A stretch of DNA of 64,000 nt, taken from assembly GCF_030295405.1 (NCBI RefSeq), contig NZ_AP027080.1, positions 1,612,001 through 1,676,000 of the forward strand. The letters run 5' to 3'. The notes beneath the pieces are model-generated. The model was not told where the DNA came from and ran no database searches. It was given only the letters and a program-made list of their open reading frames with translations. How positions within the stretch are numbered: position 1 is the stretch's first letter; every line of letters starts with the position of its first letter. Source of the DNA: Mesoterricola silvestris. Lineage in GTDB: Bacteria > Acidobacteriota > Holophagae > Holophagales > Holophagaceae. Positions 8,578 to 18,044 of the stretch are shown piece by piece. The position numbers and the translations under genes were made by a program.

Positions 8578-8585
8578 TTATCGGA
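8578..8585 (-). promoter_or_regulatory. possible flagellar sigma-28-like -10 element upstream of fliL
   Basis: On the minus strand TCCGATAA lies about 50 bases before the fliL start and matches 7 of 8 positions of the sigma-28 -10 box GCCGATAA. No convincing -35 box is found at the expected distance, so this is tentative. Confidence 0.2.
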
Positions 8586-8773
8586 AGGGGGGGCCCTTGC
8601 CCTGAATCTTGGTGCCGGGGGCAGCAATTCCAGGGCCGCGGGGAGCCCCGGCCAGCGGGTCAGGCATTTCCAGGCCCCGATTTCCATGAAAGGGCCCGGC
8701 GGGGGAGGTTTGACCCGTTCGGGGCAAAGGGGACGCTAGCGGTCCCATTTTTGCCCGAATCCCCCCCTGCACC

Positions 8774-8806
8774 CAAAAAACAAGCGGCCCGGTAACCGGG
8801 CCGCTT
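8774..8806 (-). terminator. Rho-independent terminator of the HU gene
   Basis: An 11-bp perfect GC-rich stem (AAGCGGCCCGG with its complement, 8782-8792 and 8796-8806) with a 3-base loop is followed on the minus strand by a T-rich run (8775-8780). It starts 18 bases after the HU stop codon. Confidence 0.85.
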
Positions 8807-8823
8807 GGGGGGATCGGTGAAGC

Positions 8824-9120
8824 CTACTTCTTCTTCTTGCCGCCCTTGCCGTTGACGTCGTCAGCGAGCTTCTTGCCGGGCTTGAACTTGGCGACCTTCT
8901 TGGCGGCGATCTTGATCTTCGCGCCGTCGCGGGGGTTGCGGCCGGTGCGGGGGCCACGGGTGGCGACGGAGAAGGTGCCGAAGCCGACGAGGGTGACCTT
9001 GTCGCCGGCGCGCAGGGCGGCGGAGACGCTGGCGATGATGGTATCCAGGGCGGCGGCGGCCTTGGACTTGTTGATGTCAGCCTTTTCAGCGACGGCGCTG
9101 ATCAGTTCGGCCTTGTTCAT
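8824..9120 (-). CDS. hup: DNA-binding protein HU
   Basis: 98-residue nucleoid protein. MNKAELISAVAEKADINKS is a classic HU N-terminus and GFGTFSVATR plus GRNPRDG form the DNA-binding arm region (consensus GRNPxTG; here RDG). It ends in a lysine/glycine tail (GKGGKKKK), slightly longer than in enteric HU. It is a single-gene unit with its own promoter (9267-9295) and terminator (8774-8806). Confidence 0.95.
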   Translation of the reverse strand: MNKAELISAVAEKADINKSKAAAALDTIIASVSAALRAGDKVTLVGFGTFSVATRGPRTGRNPRDGAKIKIAAKKVAKFKPGKKLADDVNGKGGKKKK

Positions 9121-9266
9121 GAGGAAACCTCCAAAATGGGGACTTGTGTCCCCGGTGAAAGGGAAACGGCGGGGGGGGGATTTGGGGATACCCGCCGGTG
9201 CTCAGTTCTATGGGGTGAATTGCCCTGAAACCCTTATGGATTCTACTCTTCAACTAAACTACCAGC

Positions 9267-9295
9267 AGGTTAGGCCTGCGATTCAAAGGTGTCAA
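9267..9295 (-). promoter_or_regulatory. sigma-70 promoter for the HU gene
   Basis: On the minus strand TTGACA (9295-9290) and TAACCT (9272-9267) are separated by exactly 17 bases. Transcription would begin near 9260, leaving a leader of about 140 bases before the HU ATG. The AT-rich tract upstream (9300-9320) could help polymerase binding. This is the clearest promoter in the window. The rest of the 9121-9472 gap shows no gene. Confidence 0.75.
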
Positions 9296-9472
9296 GGGTT
9301 TCCGGGATTTTTTTTTTGAAGAATGGCGGCAGTGGGACGTCTAGGTGCCGGGACCCCCCCTCGACCCGCCCATACCAACGGTCATAACCCGAGCAGGGAG
9401 TACATATGCTGATTCCATGGGCCTCGGGAAGGGGCGGCGCCCCGAAGGGCGCCCGCAGGGCTAGAATGGTCC

Positions 9473-10273
9473 ATGGCCTATCCCTATTTCCTCCGCTGCG
9501 CCTACGTCGGCACGGGCTTTTCCGGCTTCCAGATCCAGTCCACCCTGCGCAGCGTCCAGGGGGATCTGTGGAAGGCCCTGCGCACCTTCGAGCCCGGGGC
9601 CCCCATGCCCCAGGGCACGGGCCGCACCGACGCCGGCGTCCACGCGAAGGCCCAGGGCGTCCTGGTGCAGCTGGGCAAGGCCTGGGACCCCTACCGGCTC
9701 CTGGCGGCCTTCAACGCCCACCTGGCTCCGGACGTGCGGATCATGGCCGTGCTGCCCGCCCCGGAGGGCTTCTTCCCCCGGGCCCACGCGGTGGCCAAGC
9801 GCTACGTGTACCGCCTGCAGGAGGGCCCCGCCGCGGATCCCTTCCTGCACCAGAGGCGCTGGCACGTGCATGGCGCCCAGGGCCTGGACCGCGCGGCCAT
9901 GGCCGAGGCCTGCGGGCACCTGCGGGGGGTCCACGATTTCTCGAGTTTCCGGCACCAGGAGTGCGCGGCCCTCTCGCCGGTGAAGGAGATCTACGCCATC
10001 CGCATGGAGGGGCAGGGACCGGCCCTGGACCTGGTCTTCGAGGGGAACCGCTTCCTCATGCACATGGTGCGGATCCTCACGGGGACGATCGTGGAGGTGG
10101 GCAAGGGCCGTTTCCGGGCCCAGGACATGCCCGCCGTGCTGGAGGCCCGGGACCGGGCCCGGGCCGGCATCACCGCGCCGCCCCATGGCCTCTACCTGGA
10201 GGAGGTCTGGTACCAGAAGCGCTGGGGCATCCTGGATCCCTCCCCCTGGCCCGAGGAGCCCCCCCGGGACTGA
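9473..10273 (+). CDS. truA: tRNA pseudouridine synthase A
   Basis: 266 residues, normal for TruA, which modifies uridines 38-40 in the tRNA anticodon arm. The catalytic Asp sits in GRTDAGVHA near residue 50; DFSSFR and the FLMHMVRILTGTIVEVG segment near the C-terminal half are also typical. The gene is followed 18 bases later by nadE. No strong Shine-Dalgarno is visible before the ATG, but homology starts immediately (YFLRCAYVGTGFSGFQ). Confidence 0.95.
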   Translation: MAYPYFLRCAYVGTGFSGFQIQSTLRSVQGDLWKALRTFEPGAPMPQGTGRTDAGVHAKAQGVLVQLGKAWDPYRLLAAFNAHLAPDVRIMAVLPAPEGFFPRAHAVAKRYVYRLQEGPAADPFLHQRRWHVHGAQGLDRAAMAEACGHLRGVHDFSSFRHQECAALSPVKEIYAIRMEGQGPALDLVFEGNRFLMHMVRILTGTIVEVGKGRFRAQDMPAVLEARDRARAGITAPPHGLYLEEVWYQKRWGILDPSPWPEEPPRD

Positions 10274-10291
10274 ACGCGCTATTCTCTAAGG

Positions 10292-12004
10292 ATGCGCATC
10301 GCCCTCCTCCAGCTCAACTCCCGCCTGGGCGACCCGGAAGCCAACGGCCTCGCCCTGGAGAACGCCTACCGCGAAGCCCTGGCCCTGGGCGCCGACCTGG
10401 TGCTTTCGGCGGAGATGGCCGTGGGCGGCTACCTGGCCGAGGACCGCCTCTGGGAGGCCGGGCTGCGCCGGGCCGTGACCCGGGAATCGGAGCGGCTGGC
10501 CGGGATCACGGGCCCCGTGCCCCTGGTCTTCGGGACCTGCAGCCCCTCCCCCACGGGCCGGCTCTGGAACGAGTTGTGGTGGTGCCAGGACGGGGGCGTG
10601 CGCACCGTGGCCCGCAAGCGCATCCTGCCGGCCTACGACGTGTTCGACGAAAGCCGCTATTTCGAGGCGGACCCCGGGCGCCAGGCCCTGGTGGACCACC
10701 TGGGCGAACGCGTGGGCCTTTCGGTGTGCGAGGATCTGTGGGCCAACCCCGTGCTGGCCCCGGGACCCATCCTCTATCCCTTCGACCCCATCGCGGACCT
10801 GGCGGAGCAGGGGGCCACCCTCATCCTCAACGCCTCCGCCAGCCCCGGGCACCTGGGCAGCTTCCTTCCCCCGGGCCGGAGCGCGCCCTGGGCGGCGCCC
10901 TCCAAGCTCGCCCTGCGCAAGCGGCTCCTGCAGGGCCACGCCGCGCGGCACGGGGTGGCCATCGCCTACGCGAGCCGGGTGGGCTCGGAAAGCTGGCTCA
11001 CCTTCGACGGCGGTTCGGGCCTGGTGCTGCCCGACGGCACCTGGCAGCGGGACGAATTCTTCCGGGAGGGGGTGGTCATGACCGACACCTCCGCGGCCGG
11101 CTCCCCCTGGCCCGCGGAGCCCGGGGAGGCCCAGTGGCTGCGCCGGGCCCTGGGCACCGGCCTGCGGGAGAACATGGACAAGCAGGGCCTGGAGGCCGCC
11201 GTGGTGGGCCTTTCCGGCGGCATCGACAGCTCCGTGGTGGCGGCCATGGCCGCCGAGAGCCTGGGCCCGGAGCGGGTGCTGGGCATCGCGCTGCCCACCG
11301 CGTACACGAGCCAGGAGAGCCTGGACCTGGCCCGGGAGCAGGCCCGGGTCCTGGGCATCCCCTTCCTGCAGCTGGACGCGGGCCTGCCCTTCGCCGGGGC
11401 CGCCCGGGCCCTGGAGGCCGCCTTCCCCGACCGGAAGTTCGGCCTCACCGACGAGAACTTCCAGAGCCGGTGCCGCGGCATGCTCCTCATGGGCGCCACC
11501 TCGGAACCCGCCGTGCACCGTCTCCTGGGCACCACCCGGGTGGCCGTGCTGAACACCGGCAACAAGAGCGAGGCCGCCACCGGCTACTTCACCCTCTACG
11601 GCGACGGCATCGGGGCCTTCGGCATCCTGGGCGACTGCCTCAAGGCCCGGGTCTTCGCCCTGGCCCGGGAGCTGGGCGACGCCATCCCCGCCGGCGTCCT
11701 GAACCGCCGCCCCACCGCCGAGCTCCGCCCCGACCAGACCGACGAGGCCAGCCTCATGCCCTACGCCCAGCTGGACGCCATCCTGGGCATCCTCCTGGAG
11801 GCCCGGAGGGAGGAGGACCGGGTCCCCGAGGACCTGGCCTGCGCCCTGGAAGGCCCCGCCCTGGACCAGGCCCGCGCCGCCCTCCCCCGCGTCTTCGCCC
11901 TCCTCCGCAATTCCGAATTCAAGCGCCGCCAACTCCCCTTCAGCCTGAAGGTCAGCCCCTGGGCCTTCGGGAGGGGCCGCCGCATTCCGTTGACCGCCAA
12001 ATAA
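10292..12004 (+). CDS. nadE: glutamine-dependent NAD+ synthetase
   Basis: 570 residues in two domains. The N-terminal nitrilase-type amidase supplies ammonia from glutamine; its Glu-Lys-Cys triad is visible as LSAEMA, RKRILPAYDVFDE and SVCEDLW (Cys near 146). The C-terminal N-type ATP pyrophosphatase has the P-loop SGGIDSS near 308 and amidates deamido-NAD+. Length and order match the two-domain NadE. Probably in an operon with truA. Downstream lies a gene-free stretch of repeats. Confidence 0.95.
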   Translation: MRIALLQLNSRLGDPEANGLALENAYREALALGADLVLSAEMAVGGYLAEDRLWEAGLRRAVTRESERLAGITGPVPLVFGTCSPSPTGRLWNELWWCQDGGVRTVARKRILPAYDVFDESRYFEADPGRQALVDHLGERVGLSVCEDLWANPVLAPGPILYPFDPIADLAEQGATLILNASASPGHLGSFLPPGRSAPWAAPSKLALRKRLLQGHAARHGVAIAYASRVGSESWLTFDGGSGLVLPDGTWQRDEFFREGVVMTDTSAAGSPWPAEPGEAQWLRRALGTGLRENMDKQGLEAAVVGLSGGIDSSVVAAMAAESLGPERVLGIALPTAYTSQESLDLAREQARVLGIPFLQLDAGLPFAGAARALEAAFPDRKFGLTDENFQSRCRGMLLMGATSEPAVHRLLGTTRVAVLNTGNKSEAATGYFTLYGDGIGAFGILGDCLKARVFALARELGDAIPAGVLNRRPTAELRPDQTDEASLMPYAQLDAILGILLEARREEDRVPEDLACALEGPALDQARAALPRVFALLRNSEFKRRQLPFSLKVSPWAFGRGRRIPLTAK

Positions 12005-12419
12005 CTGGGGCCTATTCGTAATCTCTGAACAGGGATGGCTTATGTCCGATAGGCTCGGCGCCTGGTGCCTCCAGGCAAAGCTACACGTCGACGCACGATC
12101 CCGTCGTGCTGCGAATGCCAAGCAAAAAGAACGAACGCTGGGTCGCAGAGATCTCGCTGGGGCGCTGGGTGATCAACCTCGTTTGTGAACGACTCGGCTG
12201 ATCCCGCCATCCTTCAGGGCCCAAGCCCGGAAGTCCAGAACGGACCAACTTCGAGCCCCCCATGTTTCCCCATCTTTTTTTCCCAGCGCCCCAGCGAGAT
12301 CCCAGCGCCCCAGCGTTTGATCCTTTCGATGGACCTTCCGATCCGCCCTGGACAATCCGTCCCGCGTCTCGACCCGACAATGATGCAAGCCACAGAACCT
12401 ACAACATTCCGAACACTCC
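12005..12419. repeat. gene-free interval filled with inverted and dispersed repeats
   Basis: No credible gene. It holds small hairpins (12060-12076; 12093-12109), a perfect 19-bp inverted repeat (12151-12169 with 12282-12300), a direct repeat of CCCAGCGCCCCAGCG (12282-12296 and 12301-12315), and two opposed copies of a dispersed unit (12124-12150 plus, 12305-12332 minus) that recurs at 63946-63976. It separates the nadE 3' end from the convergent CBS gene. Confidence 0.75.
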
Positions 12420-12863
12420 CTAGTTCCGGAAATCCGTCCCGACGATGTAGTTCTCCAGGCCCTTGATCGTGATTTCGCGGTCGGCCACGACCTCGGCCAC
12501 CACGTCGCGGATGGAGACGACGCCCACCACCATCTTGCCGTCCATCACCGGGACGTGGCGGATGCCTTTCTCGCTCATGAGGCCCATGACCTCGTCCACG
12601 GAGGTGCGCAGGGCGACGTGGTAGACGGAGGTGGTCATGACGTCGGCCACCTTCAGGTCCATCGCGGTGGGTCCCTTGCGGGCCATGAGCTTGACCACGT
12701 CGCGCTCGGAGAAGACGCCTTCCATGCGCTCGCCGTCCATCACCAGCAGGAAGCCCACCTTCTTCTGCTCCAGGAGGCGAACGGCATCCGCGACCTTGGC
12801 TTCGGCCGAGATGAAGAAGAAGGTGTACCCCTTCGCGTCCAGGATGCGCTTCATGTCGGTCAT
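12420..12863 (-). CDS. CBS-domain pair protein
   Basis: 147 residues consisting of two CBS domains (about 10-65 and 75-130). FSERDVVKLMA closes the first and VSIRDVVAEVV the second. Stand-alone CBS pairs bind adenine nucleotides or similar ligands and act as sensors or regulators; the target here is unknown. The ATG at 12863 has a well-placed GAGGAGA. The neighbour in the same direction upstream is pgi, 97 bases away, with no evident functional link. Confidence 0.85.
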   Translation of the reverse strand: MTDMKRILDAKGYTFFFISAEAKVADAVRLLEQKKVGFLLVMDGERMEGVFSERDVVKLMARKGPTAMDLKVADVMTTSVYHVALRTSVDEVMGLMSEKGIRHVPVMDGKMVVGVVSIRDVVAEVVADREITIKGLENYIVGTDFRN

Positions 12864-12960
12864 ATATTGATCTCCTCAGGATTGGCTAAAGGGTAGACCA
12901 TTGCGCCGATTCGTCAACGGCTGGGAAACATTAAAATGATCGGGTTTGAGGAGGGGGCGG

Positions 12961-14586
12961 TCAGGATTTCGCGGCGGCCCGGAGCCGGCGGATCAGGGCG
13001 TTGGTGGAGCTGTCGTGGGAAAGCTCGGGTTCCCCGGGGGATTCCAGTTCGGGGAGGATGCGCCGGGAGAGCTCCTTGCCCAGTTCCACGCCCCACTGGT
13101 CGAAGGGATTCAGGTTCCACACCGCGCCCTGGGTGAAGACCACGTGCTCGTAGAGGGCCACGAGGCTGCCCAGGACCGCCGGCGTCAGGCGCGGGGCCAG
13201 GATGACGTTGGAGGGGCGGTTGCCTTCGAAGGTCCGGTGGGGCGCGAGCCACGCCGGGGTGCCCTCGGCGGCCACGGCCTCGGGGGTCTTGCCGAAGGCC
13301 AGGGCCTCGGTCTGGGCCAGGACATTGCTGAGCAGCATGGCGTGGTGGCCGCCCAGGGGGTTGAGGGAATTCGCGAAGGCGATGAAGTCGCAGGGGATCA
13401 GGTGGGTGCCCTGGTGGATGAGCTGGTAGAAGGAGTGCTGGCCGTTGGTGCCGGGCTCGCCCCAGAACACGGGGCCGGTGGCGTAGTCCACCCGCGCGCC
13501 CTCCAGGGTCACCGACTTGCCGTTGCTCTCCATGGTCAGCTGCTGGAGGTAGGCCGGGAAGCGGCGCAGGTAGTGGTCGTAGGGCAGCACAGCCACCGTG
13601 CCGGCCCCGAAGAAGTCCGCGTACCAGACCCCCAGCATGCCCAGGAGGACCGGCAGGTTCCGCTCGAAGGGCGCGGTGCGGAAATGCTCGTCCATGGCGT
13701 GGAAGCCGTCCAGGAACTCCCGGTAGCGCTCCGGCCCGATGGCGATCATGGTGGAGAGCCCGATGGCCGAGTCCATGGAGTAGCGGCCCCCCACCCAGTC
13801 CCAGAACCCGAACATGTTGGCGGTGTCGATGCCGAAGGCCGCGACCCGGGCCGCGTCCGTGGACACGGCCACGAAGTGGCTGGCCACGGCCGCCTCGTCC
13901 TTCAGGGCCTCCAGGCACCAGGCCCGGGCGCTGCGGGCGTTGGCCATGGTCTCCTGGGTGGTGAAGGTCTTGCTGGAGATCACGAAGAGCGTGGTGCGGG
14001 GATCCAGGTCCCGCACGGCTTCGGTGAAGTCCGTGGCGTCCACGTTGGAGACGAAGCGGAACTGCAGGTCGCGGGCGGAGTAGGCCCGCAGGGCCTCGTA
14101 GGCCATGGCCGGGCCCAGGTCGGAACCCCCGATGCCGATGTTGACCACCGCCCGGATGGCCTCCCCCGTGAAGCCCTTGCGGGCCCCGGAGCGGATGCCC
14201 CCGGCGAAGGCCGCCATGCGGTCCAGCACCGCGTGGACCCCGGGCACCACGTCCCGGCCGTCCACCTCGATGACGGCGGTCCGGGGGGCCCTCAGGGCCA
14301 CGTGGAGGACGGCGCGGTCCTCGGTGACGTTGATGCGGTCCCCCCGGAACATGGCCGCGATGCGCTCGGCGACGCCCCGCTCCCGGGCCAGGGCCATGAG
14401 GAGCTCCAGGGTCCGGGCCGTGGCGCGGTTCTTGGAGTAGTCGAGGTAGAGGCCCGCGGCCTCGCAGGCCATGGCCTCGCCGCGGCCCGGGTCCTGGGCG
14501 AAGAGGTCCCGGAGGTGGAGGCCCTGGATGTCCCGGTGGTGGTTTTGGAGCGCCTTCCAGGCTGGGGATTGGGTGAGTGGGGTCAT
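12961..14586 (-). CDS. pgi: glucose-6-phosphate isomerase
   Basis: 541 residues; interconverts glucose-6-phosphate and fructose-6-phosphate in glycolysis. [13 protein letters not shown] and SKTFTTQET are sugar-phosphate-binding segments, ESNGKSV near residue 350 contains the catalytic Glu, and GVELGKEL near the C-terminus is a signature of the family. Length is typical of the large (E. coli-like) PGI. The ATG at 14586 was chosen because homology ([11 protein letters not shown]) begins at once. It diverges from the DUF2461 gene. Confidence 0.95.
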   Translation of the reverse strand: MTPLTQSPAWKALQNHHRDIQGLHLRDLFAQDPGRGEAMACEAAGLYLDYSKNRATARTLELLMALARERGVAERIAAMFRGDRINVTEDRAVLHVALRAPRTAVIEVDGRDVVPGVHAVLDRMAAFAGGIRSGARKGFTGEAIRAVVNIGIGGSDLGPAMAYEALRAYSARDLQFRFVSNVDATDFTEAVRDLDPRTTLFVISSKTFTTQETMANARSARAWCLEALKDEAAVASHFVAVSTDAARVAAFGIDTANMFGFWDWVGGRYSMDSAIGLSTMIAIGPERYREFLDGFHAMDEHFRTAPFERNLPVLLGMLGVWYADFFGAGTVAVLPYDHYLRRFPAYLQQLTMESNGKSVTLEGARVDYATGPVFWGEPGTNGQHSFYQLIHQGTHLIPCDFIAFANSLNPLGGHHAMLLSNVLAQTEALAFGKTPEAVAAEGTPAWLAPHRTFEGNRPSNVILAPRLTPAVLGSLVALYEHVVFTQGAVWNLNPFDQWGVELGKELSRRILPELESPGEPELSHDSSTNALIRRLRAAAKS

Positions 14587-14661
14587 GGGCGCCTCGCGTT
14601 CTCCCTCCAGATTAGCGGAACCGCGCCCCGTCTGGGATAATGGCCCCCTGGAGGTCCAGGC

Positions 14662-15336
14662 ATGGCGAATCCGTGGTTCACACCGGCCTTCTTCCGGTTC
14701 CTTTCGGAACTGCGGGAGAACAACTCCAGGGAGTGGTTCCAGGACAACCGCTCCCGGTACGAGGAGGAGGTGCGCGATCCCCTCCTGGCCTTCATCCACG
14801 CCTTCGGCGGGCCCCTGCACGGGGTGAGCCCGAACTTCCTGGCCGATCCCCGGCCCAGCGGCGGCTCCATGTTCCGCATCTTCCGGGACACCCGCTTCTC
14901 CCGGGACAAGTCGCCCTACAAGACCAACGTCGGTGCCCAGTTCCGCCACGGGGCCTGCTCCCGGGACGTGCACGCGCCGGGCTTCTACCTGCACCTGGAG
15001 CCCGGAGGATGCTTCGCCAGCGCGGGCCTGTGGCGCCCCGACGGCCCCGCCCTGAAGCGGGTGCGGGACCGCATCGTAAGCCACCCGCGGGAATGGAAGG
15101 CCATCCGGGCCGCGGGGCTGGAGGTGCTGGGGGAGTCCCTGGTGCGGGTGCCCCAGGGCTTCGATCCCGCCAGCCCCCTGGCGGAGGACCTCAAGCTCAA
15201 GGACTTCTACACCCACCAGCCCCTCACCCAGAAGCAGGTGTGCGCCCCGGATTTCCTGGAGGTCTTCACGGAGATCTGCCGGCGCAACGCGCCCCTGCAG
15301 AAATTCCTCACCCGGGCGCTGGACCTGCCCTGGTAG
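14662..15336 (+). CDS. DUF2461 (TIGR02453) family protein
   Basis: 224 residues. The N-terminus ([19 protein letters not shown]) and [17 protein letters not shown] are typical of the DUF2461/TIGR02453 family, found in bacteria and fungi with no settled biochemical function. No signal peptide or membrane segment is seen. It is divergent from pgi across a 75-base gap and lies 57 bases upstream of adhE in the same direction. Confidence 0.85.
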   Translation: MANPWFTPAFFRFLSELRENNSREWFQDNRSRYEEEVRDPLLAFIHAFGGPLHGVSPNFLADPRPSGGSMFRIFRDTRFSRDKSPYKTNVGAQFRHGACSRDVHAPGFYLHLEPGGCFASAGLWRPDGPALKRVRDRIVSHPREWKAIRAAGLEVLGESLVRVPQGFDPASPLAEDLKLKDFYTHQPLTQKQVCAPDFLEVFTEICRRNAPLQKFLTRALDLPW

Positions 15337-15393
15337 ATACCGGCCGATAGAACCATCGGGCCCTCTTCCGCATCCAAGGCGGGGAGGTGAAAC

Positions 15394-17994
15394 ATGCCGG
15401 TGGCAACCATCCAGCAGCTCGACGACCTGGTCGCCCGCGTAAAGGAGGCCCAGGGGCGCTTCGCGGACTTCACCCAGGCCCAGGTGGACCGGATCTTCCG
15501 CCAGGCCGCCCTGGCGGCGGCGGACGCCCGCATCCCCCTGGCCCGCATGGCGGTGGAGGAGACCGGCATGGGCGTCCTGGAGGACAAGGTCATCAAGAAC
15601 CACTTCGCGGCGGAGTACATCTACAACGCCTACAAGGACGAACGGACCTGCGGCACCCTCGCCGAGCAGCCACTGTACGGCACCTGCACGATCGCCGAAC
15701 CCGTGGGCCTCATCTGCGCCATCGTGCCCACCACCAACCCCACGTCCACCGCCATCTTCAAGGCCCTCATCGCCCTCAAGACCCGCAACGGCATCCTCTT
15801 CAGCCCCCACCCCCGGGCCCGGCGCTGCACCTGCGAAGCCGCCCGGCTGGTGTTGGCGGCGGCGGAGGCCGCCGGCGCCCCGCCCGGCATCATCGGGTGG
15901 ATCGACGCCCCCGGCGTGGAGCTGACGGACCACCTCATGCACCACCCGGACGTGAACCTCATCCTGGCCACGGGCGGACCGGGCCTGGTGCGGGCCGCCT
16001 ACGCCTCGGGCAAGCCGGCCATCGGCGTGGGGGCGGGCAACACGCCCGTGGTGGTGGACGAATGCGCCGACATCAAGCGGGCGGTGGCGTCCATCCTCCT
16101 TTCCAAGACCTTCGACAACGGCGTGGTGTGCGCCTCGGAGCAGGCCGTGATCGTGGTCGACGCCGTCTACGACGCGGTGCGCGAGCGGTTCCGGAGCCAC
16201 GGGGGCCACCTCCTGGACCCCGCCCAGTGCGCGGCCGTCAGGGCCGTGCTGCTGGTGGACGGGGTCCTGAACGGGGCGGTGGTGGGGCAGTCCGCCCAGG
16301 CCATCGCGGCCCTGGCCGGGATCCAGGTGCCCGGGGACACCCGGGTGCTCATCGGCGAGGTGGAATCCACGGAGGCCTCCGAGCCCTTCGCCCACGAGAA
16401 GCTCTCGCCCACCCTGGGCCTCTACCGGGCCGCGGATTTCGCCCAGGCCGTGGCCAAGGCCGAGGCCCTGGTGGCCCTGGGGGGCATCGGCCACACCTCG
16501 GTGCTGTACACCGACCAGGACCTCCGGCCCGACCGGGTCGCGCATTTCGGCGCCCGCATGAAGACCGCCCGCATCCTGGTGAACACCCCGGCCTCCCAGG
16601 GGGGCATCGGCGACCTGTACAACTTCAACCTGGCGCCCTCCCTCACCCTGGGCTGCGGGTCCTGGGGCGGCAACTCCGTCTCGGAAAACGTGGGCCCCCG
16701 GCACCTCCTCAACACCAAGACCGTCGCCCGGAGGGCCGAGAACATGCTGTGGTTCAAGCTTCCCCGGAGCATCTACTTCCGGCGGGGATGCCTGCCCTTC
16801 GCCCTGGAGGAGCTGCGGGGGCGGCGGCGCGCGGCCATCGTCACGGACCGCTGGCTCTTCGACCACGGGCGCGTGGACGCCGCCGTCGCCATCCTGAAGG
16901 GCCTGGGCATGGAGGTGGAGGTTTTCCACGAGGTGGAGGCCGATCCCACCCTGGCGGTGGTGCGCCGGGGCGTGGCCATGCTCGCGGCCTTCAAGCCGGA
17001 CGCCATCGTGGCCCTGGGCGGGGGCTCGCCCATGGACGCCGCCAAGATCATGGGCGTGCTGTACGAGCACCCCGAGGTGCAGTTCGAGGACCTGGCCCTG
17101 CGCTTCATGGACATCCGCAAGCGCATCTGCGCCTTCCCGAAGATGGGCGGCACCTGCGTCCTGGTGGCCATCCCCACCACCTCGGGCACCGGTTCCGAGG
17201 TGACCCCCTTCGCCGTCGTCACCGACGAGGCCACGGGCATGAAGTACCCCATCGCGGACTACGAGCTCACCCCCACCCTGGCCATCGTGGACCCCGACCT
17301 GGTCATGGACCTCCCGGGCCCTCTCACCGCCTTCGGGGGCATCGACGCCGTGACCCACGCCCTGGAGGCCTACGTGTCGGTCATGGCCAACGAGTACTCC
17401 GATCCCCAGGCCCTCCAGGCCCTGCGCATGCTAAAGGAGCACCTGCCCGCCGCCTACCTCGAGGGGGCCGCCAACCCCCGGGCCCGGGAGCAGGTGCACA
17501 ACGCCGCCACCATCGCGGGCATCGCCTTCGCCAACGCCTTCCTGGGCGTGGGCCACGCCCTGGCCCACCAGCTGGGGGCCGCCTTCCACCTGGCCCACGG
17601 CCTCTGCAACGCCCTGCTCATCACCAACGTGATCCGCTACAACGCCACGGACACGCCCACCAAGCAGACCGCCTTCAGCCAGTACGACCGGCCCCAGGCC
17701 CGCCACCGCTACGGCGACATCGCCCGGCACCTGGACCTGCCCGGGCGGAACACCGCCGAGCGCATCGAGAGCCTGCTGGCCTGGCTGGAGGACCTCAAGG
17801 CCACCCTGGGCATCCCGGCCTCCATCCGGGAGGCCGGCGTGGAGGAGGCCGCCTTCCTGGCTCGGCTGGACGCCATGGCCGAGGCGGCCTTCGACGACCA
17901 GTGCACCGGCAGCAACCCCCGTTTTCCGCTCCTGGGGGAGCTGCGCCAGGTGCTGCTGGATTCCTTCCATGGCCGGCCCTACCGGGCCGGATAA
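15394..17994 (+). CDS. adhE: bifunctional acetaldehyde-CoA/alcohol dehydrogenase
   Basis: 866 residues. The N-terminal aldehyde dehydrogenase half reduces acetyl-CoA to acetaldehyde (catalytic Cys in GVVCASEQ near 245); the C-terminal iron-dependent alcohol dehydrogenase half reduces acetaldehyde to ethanol ([12 protein letters not shown]; metal-ligand His in [16 protein letters not shown] near 720). Length and domain order are those of AdhE, a spirosome-forming fermentative enzyme, so the host can probably make or use ethanol anaerobically. A GGGGAGGTGAAAC ribosome site precedes the ATG. No Rex-like operator was recognised upstream. Confidence 0.95.
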   Translation: MPVATIQQLDDLVARVKEAQGRFADFTQAQVDRIFRQAALAAADARIPLARMAVEETGMGVLEDKVIKNHFAAEYIYNAYKDERTCGTLAEQPLYGTCTIAEPVGLICAIVPTTNPTSTAIFKALIALKTRNGILFSPHPRARRCTCEAARLVLAAAEAAGAPPGIIGWIDAPGVELTDHLMHHPDVNLILATGGPGLVRAAYASGKPAIGVGAGNTPVVVDECADIKRAVASILLSKTFDNGVVCASEQAVIVVDAVYDAVRERFRSHGGHLLDPAQCAAVRAVLLVDGVLNGAVVGQSAQAIAALAGIQVPGDTRVLIGEVESTEASEPFAHEKLSPTLGLYRAADFAQAVAKAEALVALGGIGHTSVLYTDQDLRPDRVAHFGARMKTARILVNTPASQGGIGDLYNFNLAPSLTLGCGSWGGNSVSENVGPRHLLNTKTVARRAENMLWFKLPRSIYFRRGCLPFALEELRGRRRAAIVTDRWLFDHGRVDAAVAILKGLGMEVEVFHEVEADPTLAVVRRGVAMLAAFKPDAIVALGGGSPMDAAKIMGVLYEHPEVQFEDLALRFMDIRKRICAFPKMGGTCVLVAIPTTSGTGSEVTPFAVVTDEATGMKYPIADYELTPTLAIVDPDLVMDLPGPLTAFGGIDAVTHALEAYVSVMANEYSDPQALQALRMLKEHLPAAYLEGAANPRAREQVHNAATIAGIAFANAFLGVGHALAHQLGAAFHLAHGLCNALLITNVIRYNATDTPTKQTAFSQYDRPQARHRYGDIARHLDLPGRNTAERIESLLAWLEDLKATLGIPASIREAGVEEAAFLARLDAMAEAAFDDQCTGSNPRFPLLGELRQVLLDSFHGRPYRAG

Positions 17995-18044
17995 CCGAAC
18001 GAGCTGCCGTGCCGGGTGGCCCGGGGTCCTGGTACCCTGGAACC

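Noticed and set aside
12185-12466. 93-codon plus-strand frame in the repeat-rich gap
   Set aside because: Pro/Ser-rich, runs through inverted repeats and into the antisense of the CBS gene; no ribosome site.
15337-15393. Rex or riboswitch-like control before adhE
   Set aside because: The 57-base leader is too short for a riboswitch and lacks a Rex-type dyad.
15387-17994. Long 5' extension of the U32 frame running through adhE
   Set aside because: The upstream part is an out-of-frame reading of adhE; homology to U32 begins at the ATG at 18045.
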